This document shows, piece by piece, positions 6,797 to 12,139 of a stretch of 12,139 bases of DNA. The DNA comes from an uncultured Caulobacteraceae bacterium (GTDB lineage: Bacteria > Pseudomonadota > Alphaproteobacteria > Caulobacterales > Caulobacteraceae). The notes under the pieces are model-generated. The model was given only the letters and a program-made list of their open reading frames with translations, searched no databases and was not told the DNA's origin. The position numbers were made by a program, and so were the translations under genes. How positions within the stretch are numbered: the stretch's first letter is position 1; each line of letters begins with the position of its first letter. The stretch spans positions 1 to 12,139 of the forward strand of contig CAMLRH010000047.1 of NCBI GenBank assembly GCA_946482375.1. Direction: 5' to 3'.

Positions 6797-6862
6797 CCGG
6801 CCGACGCCGGCTCGTCTCGGTAGCGGGGCGATTGTCGCCTCGCCTGAACAGACGAGGCGATC
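6797..6862 (+). ncRNA. Structured 5' leader of the DUF3489 gene (copy A of a shared leader)
   Basis: Hairpin 1 is CCGGC (6797-6801) with GCCGG (6806-6810). Directly after it, CTCGTCT (6811-6817) pairs perfectly with AGACGAG (6850-6856). Inside that lies a 9-bp stem GCGGGGCGA (6823-6831) with TCGCCTCGC (6835-6843), one G-U pair and loop TTG. The ribosome-binding site GAGG (6854-6857) sits in the 3' strand of the outer stem, five bases from the ATG. A competing 8-bp pairing TCGCCTCG (6835-6842) with CGAGGCGA (6853-6860) would also hide it, so the leader has two mutually exclusive folds that both involve the 3' strand. The same architecture precedes the gene at 1132. A switch or translational control element is an inference from this geometry. 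Confidence 0.55.
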
Positions 6863-7168
6863 ATGAAGAAGCAGGCAACCAAGGCCCTGAAACCTGGCAA
6901 GGCGCGCAAGCCGCGAGCGGGAAAGGTATCCACACCACCGCCGGCGAACGGCGAAGGCAAGCCGACCCGGACTGCAACCCTGGTGGCATTGATGCGAGCC
7001 GAGGGCGGCAAGAGCGCCGAGGAGCTGGCGCAGGCGGTGGGCTGGCAAAAGCACTCGGTCCGCGGATTCATCGCCGGCACGTTGAAGAAGCGTACTGACG
7101 TCGAGGTGGTGACCACGAAGATCGATGGCGTGACCCGCTACCAGCTTCGCGACCGCGCGAGCGGCTGA
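6863..7168 (+). CDS. DUF3489 family protein
   Basis: ATG 6863 follows GAGG with five bases between. The 101-residue product starts with a Lys/Ala/Pro-rich basic tail (~1-33) and then has the DUF3489 core: TATLVALMRAEGGKSAEELAQ, AVGWQKHSVRGFIAGTLKKR and a C-terminal strand pair ending in GVTRYQLRD. The core reads as a small winged helix-turn-helix, with WQKHSVRGFIAG as the likely recognition segment. From family knowledge, DUF3489 genes lie next to DUF2924 and large serine recombinases in alphaproteobacterial elements. A DNA-binding accessory or regulator of the recombinase is the natural guess but is unproven. It is the first gene of a three-gene run, one base ahead of the GTG of the next gene, and is preceded by a structured leader. 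Confidence 0.8.
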   Translation: MKKQATKALKPGKARKPRAGKVSTPPPANGEGKPTRTATLVALMRAEGGKSAEELAQAVGWQKHSVRGFIAGTLKKRTDVEVVTTKIDGVTRYQLRDRASG

Positions 7169-7169
7169 C

Positions 7170-7586
7170 GTGAGCGGAACCACCATGGAAGACGAGGTCG
7201 AGGCGCTGGAGGCCCTCGACCTCGAGGGTCTCCGGCTGTTCTGGCGGCGGCGTTACGGCGCCCCGCCCAAACTGCGTTCGCCTGAACTTCTCAGGCTGAT
7301 GCTGGCCTGGCGTATCCAGGCGCAAGCCTTTGGTGGCCTCGACAGCGACACCCGGCGTGGGCTGCGACGGCCGACAGGCGAGAAAGCTCAAGCTATCCCG
7401 TCGGGCGGCACGCGGCTGACCCGTGAGTGGCAGGGAGTCCGCCACGAGGTCACCGCCCTGGGAGAGGGCGGCTTCCTCTACGACGGCGAGCGCTACCAGA
7501 GCCTGTCGCAGATCGCCCGGCTGATCACCGGCGCTCGCTGGAACGGTCCGCGGTTCTTCGGCCTACGGGTGGAGGGGGCCGGCTGA
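7170..7586 (+). CDS. DUF2924 domain protein, recombinase-associated
   Basis: GTG 7170 directly follows the stop of the DUF3489 gene; an in-frame ATG at 7185 (MEDEVEALEALD) is an equally good start, and neither has a strong ribosome-binding site. The product is up to 138 residues and matches DUF2924: LRLFWRRRYGAPPKLRSPELL and LAWRIQAQAFGGLD in the first half. After a linker comes the beta-rich second half GTRLTREWQGVRHEV, FLYDGERYQSLSQIARLITGA, then WNGPRFFGL. This second half resembles a small DNA-binding module with a stretch sometimes seen fused to recombinases. Its stop overlaps the start of the recombinase gene (TGATG), so the two are translationally coupled and the protein probably works with the recombinase. 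The exact role is unknown. Confidence 0.82.
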   Translation: MSGTTMEDEVEALEALDLEGLRLFWRRRYGAPPKLRSPELLRLMLAWRIQAQAFGGLDSDTRRGLRRPTGEKAQAIPSGGTRLTREWQGVRHEVTALGEGGFLYDGERYQSLSQIARLITGARWNGPRFFGLRVEGAG

Positions 7587-9232
7587 TGGCGGGCGCTTCG
7601 ACCAAGTCGACCCGCTGCGCCATCTACACCCGCAAGTCGTCGGAGGAGGGCCTGGATCAGGCGTTCAACTCGCTTCACGCACAGCGTGACGCCTGCGAGG
7701 CCTACATCAAGAGCCAGGCGCAGGAGGGCTGGCGCGCCCTTCCCGCTCTCTACGACGATGGTGGGATCTCGGGCGCGACGATGGAACGCCCGGCGCTGCA
7801 GCGTCTGCTGCACGATGTCGACAGAGGACTGGTCGACACCATCGTCGTCTACAAGATCGACCGGTTGACCCGCTCTCTCGCCGATTTCGCCCGCATCGTT
7901 GAGCGTCTGGAGGCTGCCGGGACTTCATTCGTATCGGTGACCCAAGCCTTCAATACCACCACGTCCATGGGACGGCTGACCCTGAATGTGTTGCTGTCGT
8001 TCGCCCAGTTTGAGCGAGAGGTCACGGGCGAGCGCATCCGCGACAAAATCGCCGCCTCGAAGAAGAAGGGGATGTGGATGGGCGGCGCGCTGTCGCTGGG
8101 CTACGACGCACCCACCGATCCGCAAACCCGCGCGCTCGTCGTCAACGAGGCGGAAGCCGAGACGGTGCGGTCCATCTTCCAGACCTACCTCGAACTCGGA
8201 TCAGTCGCGGCCCTGAGCAGCCAGCTGCAGGCGCAAGGGGTCCGGTCAAAGGTGTCTGTGGCGCGATCAGGCGCCAGGCGGGGCGGTGAACACTTCAGCC
8301 GCGGCGCGCTCTACCACCTCCTCCAGAACCGCACCTACCTCGGCGAAGTCCCGCACCGGGACCAGAGCTACCCCGGCGCCCATCCCGCCATTGTCCCGCT
8401 CGAACTGTTCGATGCCGTGCAGGCAAGGATCGCCAGCCAACGCCGCGTGCGAAGGGAGCGCCCAACCCGCTCGGACCAGATGCCGTTGAGGGGCCTGCTG
8501 TTCGATGCTGACGGCGAGCCCATGAGCCCGTCGTTCGGCTATGGCCGCCGCGGCCAGATGTACCGCTACTATGTATCAGCGCCGCTGCAGCAGGGCAGGA
8601 AACCCAAGGGCTCCGCCGACGCCCTTCGCCGGATCAGCGCTCCGGCACTTGAGGAGCGGCTTCGCACCGAGCTGTCGCGGTTGCTTGGCGAGGATGCGGC
8701 CCTGGCCGCACTTTTGCGCCCGGTCCGCCGCGTGGAACTGGACGGCGAGGGCCTGCGGGTGGTGTTCGCGCTCAAGGAAGCACCGCGATCATTGCGATCC
8801 GTGCTGCAAGCCTGCGCCGATGACCCGGCTCTGGGCGAGCTGTACCTCGCAGTGTCCTGTCGCGTTCGCGGCGGACGCACCTGGGTGGTTGCCGCTGATG
8901 GTGGTCCGGCCCTCAGCCGTCGCGACCCTGTGCTGATCCGCCGGCTGCGACAGGCGCACCGTATCGCCGCCGCCATCGGCTGGCGGATGGCTGATGGCGC
9001 GTTGAGCGGCCTGTCGGAAAGCGCACCCGCCGGAGCTTACGAACGCAAGCTCTGCAAGCTCGTTTTCCTCGCGCCTGACATCCAAAAGGCCATTCTGGCC
9101 GGCCGGCAACCGCCAGGACTGACGCTGGAAGGCATTTTGCGCGCGGATTTTCCGCTCGAATGGGCAAAACAGCGCCGCCAATGGGGCTTCGCCCCGGCCG
9201 CTCTCCCTGATCTGTGTCCAAGCGTTCGCTGA
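7586..9232 (+). CDS. Large serine recombinase (site-specific integrase/resolvase family)
   Basis: ATG 7586 overlaps the DUF2924 stop; the same frame is open back to 7427, but that part lies inside the DUF2924 gene. The protein has 548 residues. The N-terminal resolvase domain (~10-160) has AIYTRKSSEE with catalytic Ser18 and Arg16, VYKIDRLTRSLADFARI (active-site Arg in DRLTR), SFAQFERE and GERIRDKI. The recombinase domain (~170-300) follows (LGYDAPTDPQTRALVVNEAEAE, RTYLGE). The ribbon region (LRGLLFDADGEPMSPSFGYG, YRYYVSAPLQQGRK) lacks the paired cysteines of the usual zinc ribbon, as in other DUF2924-linked members I recall. The enzyme would cut and rejoin the ends of the element by a Ser-DNA link. 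Its gene is the last of the run and faces the repeat-rich region and tRNA-Ser, the expected position beside an attachment site. Confidence 0.9.
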   Translation: MAGASTKSTRCAIYTRKSSEEGLDQAFNSLHAQRDACEAYIKSQAQEGWRALPALYDDGGISGATMERPALQRLLHDVDRGLVDTIVVYKIDRLTRSLADFARIVERLEAAGTSFVSVTQAFNTTTSMGRLTLNVLLSFAQFEREVTGERIRDKIAASKKKGMWMGGALSLGYDAPTDPQTRALVVNEAEAETVRSIFQTYLELGSVAALSSQLQAQGVRSKVSVARSGARRGGEHFSRGALYHLLQNRTYLGEVPHRDQSYPGAHPAIVPLELFDAVQARIASQRRVRRERPTRSDQMPLRGLLFDADGEPMSPSFGYGRRGQMYRYYVSAPLQQGRKPKGSADALRRISAPALEERLRTELSRLLGEDAALAALLRPVRRVELDGEGLRVVFALKEAPRSLRSVLQACADDPALGELYLAVSCRVRGGRTWVVAADGGPALSRRDPVLIRRLRQAHRIAAAIGWRMADGALSGLSESAPAGAYERKLCKLVFLAPDIQKAILAGRQPPGLTLEGILRADFPLEWAKQRRQWGFAPAALPDLCPSVR

Positions 9233-9246
9233 TAAGGCGCGCGCCG

Positions 9247-9427
9247 GTCCCTGTTCGCCGCGAGCGCTTTCCCTGTTATGCCCCAATTTGGTTCCCTGTT
9301 CAGCGCCGGGTCCAGAGGGCCGTAGGGCCAACCAATGTCTTGTATTTACGGAATAACGGCCGGTGGCGCGAAATTCGTGCGGTCAGAAATGATCAGAAAT
9401 TCCCTGTTTGCAGGGAATAACAGGGAA
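9247..9427. repeat. Cluster of TTCCCTGTT motifs, candidate recombinase-binding or attachment region
   Basis: CCCTGTT occurs at 9249-9255 (preceded by GT), 9271-9277, 9294-9300 and 9402-9408; the last three carry the full TTCCCTGTT. An inverted copy AACAGGGAA is at 9419-9427. The first three are spaced 22 and 23 bp apart, about two helical turns. The fourth forms a perfect 7-bp inverted repeat, TTCCCTG (9400-9406) with CAGGGAA (9411-9417). Just before it, TCAGAAAT is repeated at 9383-9390 and 9393-9400. No convincing gene occupies this region. Position after the recombinase and helical phasing suggest protein binding sites at the element end; this is inferred. Confidence 0.5.
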
Positions 9428-9519
9428 ACTCCACTAGATCGCGGACGGGCGGAGACCGGGCCCCGCCGAAGGCCCTTATAGCCCCCGTACAGCCGCCGAA
9501 AGCGTGCGCGTGTGGGAGG

Positions 9520-9554
9520 AACTGGCGCGGTTACCTGCGCAAGTTCCGCCAGTT
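9520..9554. repeat. 8-bp inverted repeat 3' of tRNA-Ser
   Basis: AACTGGCG (9520-9527) is the perfect complement of CGCCAGTT (9547-9554) with 19 bases between, and GGAACT (9518-9523) can alternatively pair with AGTTCC (9542-9547). It lies 41-75 bases past the tRNA 3' end. It lacks a T tract on the minus strand, so it is not a standard terminator. It could be a tRNA 3' processing/termination hairpin or part of an attachment site. Confidence 0.35.
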
Positions 9555-9594
9555 AGCGGGGCCGCGGTGGCGGGAGCAGAGCTGCCGGGGTGCG

Positions 9595-9684
9595 TGGCGG
9601 AGAGGGAGGGATTCGAACCCTCGATACCCTTGCGGGTATGCCGCATTTCGAGTGCGGTGCTTTCAACCACTCAGCCACCTCTCC
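9595..9684 (-). tRNA. tRNA-Ser (anticodon CGA)
   Basis: On the minus strand the acceptor arm GGAGAGG (9684-9678) pairs with CCTCTCC. Discriminator G and an encoded CCA (9597-9595) follow. The D arm region contains GGCTGAGTGGTTGAAAG. The anticodon stem CCGCA/TGCGG encloses loop CTCGAAA, giving anticodon CGA (reads UCG, serine). A long variable arm (TACCCGCAAGGGTA) is typical of serine tRNA, and the T arm has GGTTCGAATCC. Total 90 nt. All arms pair, so it appears intact. Its 3' end faces the accessory element, and tRNA 3' ends are frequent integration sites. Large serine recombinases use them less often than tyrosine integrases, so its role as the target is uncertain. Confidence 0.95.
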
Positions 9685-9731
9685 AGGCCGGCGCAGGCCC
9701 GCCAAAGGGGGGCCGCTGAGGGAAGGCGCGG

Positions 9732-9760
9732 AACCTAGCGATGCGGCCGTCCCCGATCAA
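9732..9760 (-). promoter_or_regulatory. Possible promoter of tRNA-Ser
   Basis: On the minus strand TTGATC (9760-9755) and TAGGTT (9737-9732) are 17 bp apart, a sigma-70-like -35/-10 arrangement, and end 47 bases before the tRNA 5' end. The -35 overlaps the last codons and stop of the thioesterase gene. Found by eye; the -10 is a weak match. Confidence 0.4.
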
Positions 9761-10173
9761 GAGCGTGGATAGATGACCAGCTGGGTGCAGCGGAAAAGGG
9801 CGATAACCTTGCCGGTTTCTTCGTGGCGGACCTCGGCGTCCCAGAGCTGGGTGGTGCGCCCGCCATGGACCAGTTTCGCCTCGACGGTGACGGTGCCGTC
9901 GCGGGCGGTGCCGAGGAAGCTTGTTTTCAGTTCTATGGTGGTGAAGCTCGCGCCGCCCTCCGGCAGCGAAATGACGCAGCCGTAGCCGCAGGCGCTGTCG
10001 GCGAGCGCGATGACGCTGGCGGCGTGCAGGAAGCCGTTCGGCGCCATGTGATGCGGCTCGACCTTGAAGCGGCCGCGGACCAGCCCCTTCGTCGCCTCGT
10101 CCCAGACAAGACCCATCAGGTCGGGCAGGTGGCCCTTCTGGCGTTCGGTCAGCAGGTCCCTGGCGTCGGTCAT
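9757..10173 (-). CDS. PaaI-type hotdog-fold acyl-CoA thioesterase
   Basis: The 138-residue protein begins at ATG 10173 with GGAGGAG upstream and overlaps the stop of the crotonase gene by four bases (ATGA). It is a single hotdog domain: HHMAPNGFLHAASVIALADSACGYGC at 41-66 holds the N-G-x-x-H segment and helix acid (D59) of the PaaI group. The beta strands that follow include FTTIELKTSFLGTA and GTVTVEAKLVHGGRTTQLWDAEVRHEETGKVIALF. It is expected to hydrolyse acyl- or aryl-CoA thioesters in the cytoplasm, probably as a tetramer. The acyl substrate cannot be told from sequence. Coupling to a crotonase suggests a shared acyl-CoA degradation or clean-up task. Part of the chromosomal flank. Confidence 0.85.
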   Translation of the reverse strand: MTDARDLLTERQKGHLPDLMGLVWDEATKGLVRGRFKVEPHHMAPNGFLHAASVIALADSACGYGCVISLPEGGASFTTIELKTSFLGTARDGTVTVEAKLVHGGRTTQLWDAEVRHEETGKVIALFRCTQLVIYPRS

Positions 10174-10940
10174 TCGAAGGCTCCTCCACGGCCTTCGCCC
10201 GAGGCGAAGCGGGCGGCCCCGGCGCGGCTTTCGCCGGAGCGCAGGACCTCAAGGCCGAGTTCGATTTCATGGGTGGCGGCGGCGTCCCAGTCGAGGCTCC
10301 ACTGGTCCAGCGCCGAGCGGCGGTCGCTGCGCAGGCAGCCTTGCGGGAAGGCGGCGATCTGGCGGGCGAGGTCTTTGGCGGCGGCGAGCGACTGGCCGTC
10401 GGGGACGACGCGGTTGGCAAGCCCGATGGCCAGCGCCTGCTCCGCCCCGACCGCCCGGCCCGTCAGGATCAGGTCCATCGCCCGCGAGGCGCCGATCAGG
10501 CGCGGCAGGCGCACGGTGCCGAGGTCGATCAGCGGCACCCCGAAGCGGCGGCAGAAGACGCCGAAGGTCGCGCCCTCGCCGGCCACCCGCAGGTCGCACC
10601 ACAGCGCCAGCTCCAGCCCGCCGGCCACGGCGTATCCCTCGACCGCGGCGATGACGGGCTTGGAGAGCTGCAGCCGGGTCGGGCCCATCGGGCCGAGGTC
10701 GCCGGTGCGCTCGACGGGGTTGCCGTTACCGCTAGCGACGCCCTTCAGGTCGGCGCCGGCGCAGAAGGTGTCGCCCTCACCGGTCAAAATGGCGACGCTC
10801 AGGCTCTCGTCGGCGTCGAAGCGCTTGAAGGCGTCATAGAGAGCGCGCGCGGTCGAACCGTCGACGGCGTTGCGCGCTTGCGGGCGGCGGATGGTGACGA
10901 CGGCAATCTCGCCATCGGCTTCAAAGGAGACAGTGTCCAT
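10170..10940 (-). CDS. Enoyl-CoA hydratase/isomerase (crotonase) family protein
   Basis: ATG 10940 follows GGGGGAG; the product is 256 residues, the usual length of the family. CAGADL (60-65) and GYAVAGGLELAL (102-113) supply the oxyanion-hole backbone amides (A63 region and G108) that stabilise a thioester enolate. E110 aligns with the first catalytic glutamate of classical enoyl-CoA hydratase. The second glutamate of the hydratase pair seems replaced: GVFCRRFGVPLIDLG has Cys130 where hydratases have Glu. It may therefore be an isomerase, hydrolase or other crotonase-fold enzyme rather than a true 2-enoyl-CoA hydratase. It is the upstream gene of a coupled pair with the PaaI-type thioesterase. 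Role in fatty or aromatic acyl-CoA metabolism is likely; the substrate is unknown. Confidence 0.87.
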   Translation of the reverse strand: MDTVSFEADGEIAVVTIRRPQARNAVDGSTARALYDAFKRFDADESLSVAILTGEGDTFCAGADLKGVASGNGNPVERTGDLGPMGPTRLQLSKPVIAAVEGYAVAGGLELALWCDLRVAGEGATFGVFCRRFGVPLIDLGTVRLPRLIGASRAMDLILTGRAVGAEQALAIGLANRVVPDGQSLAAAKDLARQIAAFPQGCLRSDRRSALDQWSLDWDAAATHEIELGLEVLRSGESRAGAARFASGEGRGGAFE

Positions 10941-11018
10941 GAGCGGCGCTCCCCCAGCGTTGGGACGCCACCTAACCCGCCCGCCGTCGCGGAAGGCAAG
11001 TGGGTATCTAAAGAAAAT

Positions 11019-11771
11019 TCACTCGGAGCGACGGAACAAGTAGAGGCCGAAGCCCAGCGTCTCGCGGCCGAAGGTCTGGTAGGCCATGCGCTGCATCTCG
11101 TTGCGCTCGCGCACCTCGGCGGCTTCGGGATCGTCGGGGTGGTCGGCGAGCCACACCTGCGCCGCCGCGTACATGGAATAGATGCAGTCGTCCCACTCGT
11201 GCGGCGGACTGGCCCCGGCGTAGCGGAGTTCCAGCCCCGCCGCCTCGCCGGCCTCGATGTTGCCGACGTGGCTCTTGTAGGCGGCGTAGGGGGCGATCAT
11301 GGCCACGAATGCCGGGTCCGGCTCGGCCTTCCAGTAGGGGTCGGACCACAGCAGAAGACCGCCAGGTTTCACGTGGGCCTTCAGCGACTCCATGATCGCC
11401 TGCGGTTCGGGCGGGTCGGCGAGGCCGCTGGCCCCGACCGCGACGACGAGGTCGTAGGGCTCGGCGTCCTTCAGGAAGTCGTCGGCTTCCACATTATGCA
11501 GGGTGACCTTGCCCGGCGCGCCGTGGCCCTCCAGCCGCTTCCGCGCGATCTCGTGGACCTTCGGCGAGCGTTCGAGGGCGTCGATGTGGACGCCGTAAGT
11601 CTCGGCCATGTGGACCGACATCGCCGCGTTGCCGCAGCCGAGGTCCAGCACCCGCGCCCCTGGTTTCAGCCCTGCCCAGGCCAGCGTGCGGTCCAGCGTC
11701 TCCGGCGAGAGCGGGTTGCAGAAGGCCATCGCTTCGTAGGCGATCAGCACCGATTTGTGAGGGTCCGACAT
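11019..11771 (-). CDS. Class I SAM-dependent methyltransferase
   Basis: The ATG at 11771 (MSDPHKSVLIAYEAMAF) gives 250 residues. The same frame is open to 11960, but those codons read as Arg-rich non-coding sequence that overlaps the divergent phosphatase gene. Motif I is VLDLGCGNAAMSVHMAE (41-57), followed by an acidic end of strand 2 (HIDALERSP), then DLVVAVGASGLADPP and KPGGLLLWSDPYWK as the later Rossmann strands. The fold binds S-adenosylmethionine; the acceptor is unknown. The C-terminal part is rich in aromatic residues and Glu (EWDDCIYSMYAAAQVW). The ribosome-binding site is weak. Transcribed away from the phosphatase gene with 78 bp between the starts, so a divergent promoter region lies there. 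Confidence 0.82.
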   Translation of the reverse strand: MSDPHKSVLIAYEAMAFCNPLSPETLDRTLAWAGLKPGARVLDLGCGNAAMSVHMAETYGVHIDALERSPKVHEIARKRLEGHGAPGKVTLHNVEADDFLKDAEPYDLVVAVGASGLADPPEPQAIMESLKAHVKPGGLLLWSDPYWKAEPDPAFVAMIAPYAAYKSHVGNIEAGEAAGLELRYAGASPPHEWDDCIYSMYAAAQVWLADHPDDPEAAEVRERNEMQRMAYQTFGRETLGFGLYLFRRSE

Positions 11772-11849
11772 CGAGCGTGACCGTGCCGCGCATCGCCTGC
11801 GCCGTCCAGTCGTCTCGCAATTGTCGCCCAGGCTCGCTACGTGAGCGCC

Positions 11850-12139
11850 ATGACTCGTATCCTCCCCTTTGAAGGCGTTGAGAACTTCCGCGATTTCGGC
11901 GGTTACCGCGCCGGCGACCGCGCCCTGAAGCGCGGCGTCCTTTACCGCTCGGCCCACCACGGCAACGCCACCGACGCCGACCTCGAGGCCATCCGCGAAC
12001 TAGGCCTCTCCGTCATCGTCGACCTGCGTCGCCCCAACGAACGCGAGCGCGATCCTTGCAAGCGCTGGCGGGGCTTTGCCGCCGCCGTCATCGAGAACGA
12101 CATCGGCCAGGTCCACGACGACCCCTGGCATCTGTTCAT
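11850..12139 (+). CDS. Tyrosine-protein phosphatase (Y_phosphatase3 type), 5' part only
   Basis: The frame opens at ATG 11850 (GTG 11841 in the same frame is an alternative) and runs off the right edge without a stop after about 96 residues. The protein starts MTRILPFEGVENFRDFGGYR, and NFRDFGGY is the conserved entry motif of the bacterial Y_phosphatase3/SIW14-like family. LKRGVLYRSAHHGNATDADLEAIRELGLSVIVDLR and NERERDP follow, as expected for this group. The catalytic HCxxGKDRTG loop would lie beyond the window, so activity cannot be judged. Such enzymes remove phosphate from tyrosine residues or phosphoinositides; the substrate is unknown. Divergent from the methyltransferase gene. Confidence 0.85.
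   Translation, partial: MTRILPFEGVENFRDFGGYRAGDRALKRGVLYRSAHHGNATDADLEAIRELGLSVIVDLRRPNERERDPCKRWRGFAAAVIENDIGQVHDDPWHLF

Larger units (their letters stand above)
9233..9594. other. Gene-free junction between recombinase and tRNA-Ser
   Basis: No frame here has a start with a ribosome-binding site or recognisable protein similarity. The left half holds the TTCCCTGTT cluster; the right half holds a GC-rich stretch (GGGCC 9458-9462 with GGCCC 9471-9475) and the inverted repeat at 9520-9554. I expect the boundary between accessory element and chromosome to lie in it or at the 3' end of the tRNA, but no duplicated tRNA end is visible in the window to fix the point. Confidence 0.5.

Noticed and set aside
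5294..6823. A 509-codon open frame on the plus strand
   Set aside because: It lies opposite the well-supported ParB-methyltransferase gene, has no family resemblance, and is Gly/Val/His-rich as expected of an antisense frame in GC-rich DNA.
6683..7186. Minus-strand frames opposite the DUF3489 gene and its leader
   Set aside because: No family match. The plus strand has a ribosome-binding site, a recognised domain and an operon arrangement.
7427..7585. N-terminal extension of the recombinase
   Set aside because: The extra codons overlap the second half of DUF2924 in another frame and encode an Arg/Pro-rich stretch. ATG 7586, overlapping the previous stop, is immediately before the resolvase domain.
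1..9232. A large novel multi-gene system linking the CBASS pair, methylase and recombinase
   Set aside because: The groups lie on different strands, are separated by an IS remnant and intergenic gaps, and show no shared operon. Co-location in a mobile element explains them, so I do not claim functional linkage.
9247..9427. CRISPR array
   Set aside because: Repeats are only 9 bp, irregularly spaced and partly inverted, with no spacers of constant length and no cas genes.
10269..11780. A 503-codon plus-strand open frame
   Set aside because: It runs antisense across the crotonase and methyltransferase genes and their intergenic gap. The composition is that of a shadow frame; both minus-strand genes have clear domains.

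Overview
The window is GC-rich, compactly coded DNA of alphaproteobacterial character, and a Caulobacterales-like host (Caulobacter, Phenylobacterium or Brevundimonas type) is my best guess. The evidence is the strongly GC-biased third codon positions, the housekeeping crotonase, thioesterase and methyltransferase genes on the right, and the small accessory families (DUF3489, DUF2924, DUF5681), which are typical of that class. The taxon is an inference from gene content, not from a marker gene.

Two zones can be told apart. Positions 1 to about 9590 look like one end of an integrated accessory element. Positions about 9595 to 12139 look like ordinary chromosome: a serine tRNA (anticodon CGA), a crotonase/hotdog-thioesterase pair, a SAM-dependent methyltransferase, and the start of a divergently transcribed tyrosine phosphatase that runs off the right edge.

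Accessory zone, left to right. First come small unrecognised genes, some apparently decayed (3-281, 283-765, a minus-strand gene at 627-944), then a small winged-helix-like gene at 1132-1422. Next is a minus-strand two-gene anti-phage signalling cassette of CBASS type: a cyclic-oligonucleotide synthase (SMODS/CD-NTase with a C-terminal AGS-C sensor domain, 2298-3593) followed 8 bp later by a SLATT membrane effector (1633-2289). Upstream of it lies a 5'-truncated IS110/IS1111-family transposase remnant. Then comes a minus-strand operon of a ParB-domain DNA adenine/cytosine-N4 methyltransferase (5309-6637), overlapping by ATGA a DUF5681 gene that is split by a frameshift. Finally there is a plus-strand DUF3489 - DUF2924 - large serine recombinase operon (6863-9232), which probably mobilises or maintains the element.

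Between the recombinase and the tRNA-Ser is a 360-bp gene-free stretch holding at least five copies of a TTCCCTGTT motif, a tandem TCAGAAAT repeat and a long inverted repeat. It is a good candidate for the recombinase's attachment or regulatory region.

The most unusual observation is that two unrelated small plus-strand genes (1132 and 6863), 5.7 kb apart, share a leader. Both have the 13-nt block GGCTCGTCTC(A/G)GT and an identical 10 nt around the start codon. Both also show the same predicted fold: a GC hairpin, then a two-tier stem whose 3' side carries the ribosome-binding site. The stem sequences differ between the copies while pairing is kept, which suggests a conserved regulatory RNA of this element family.
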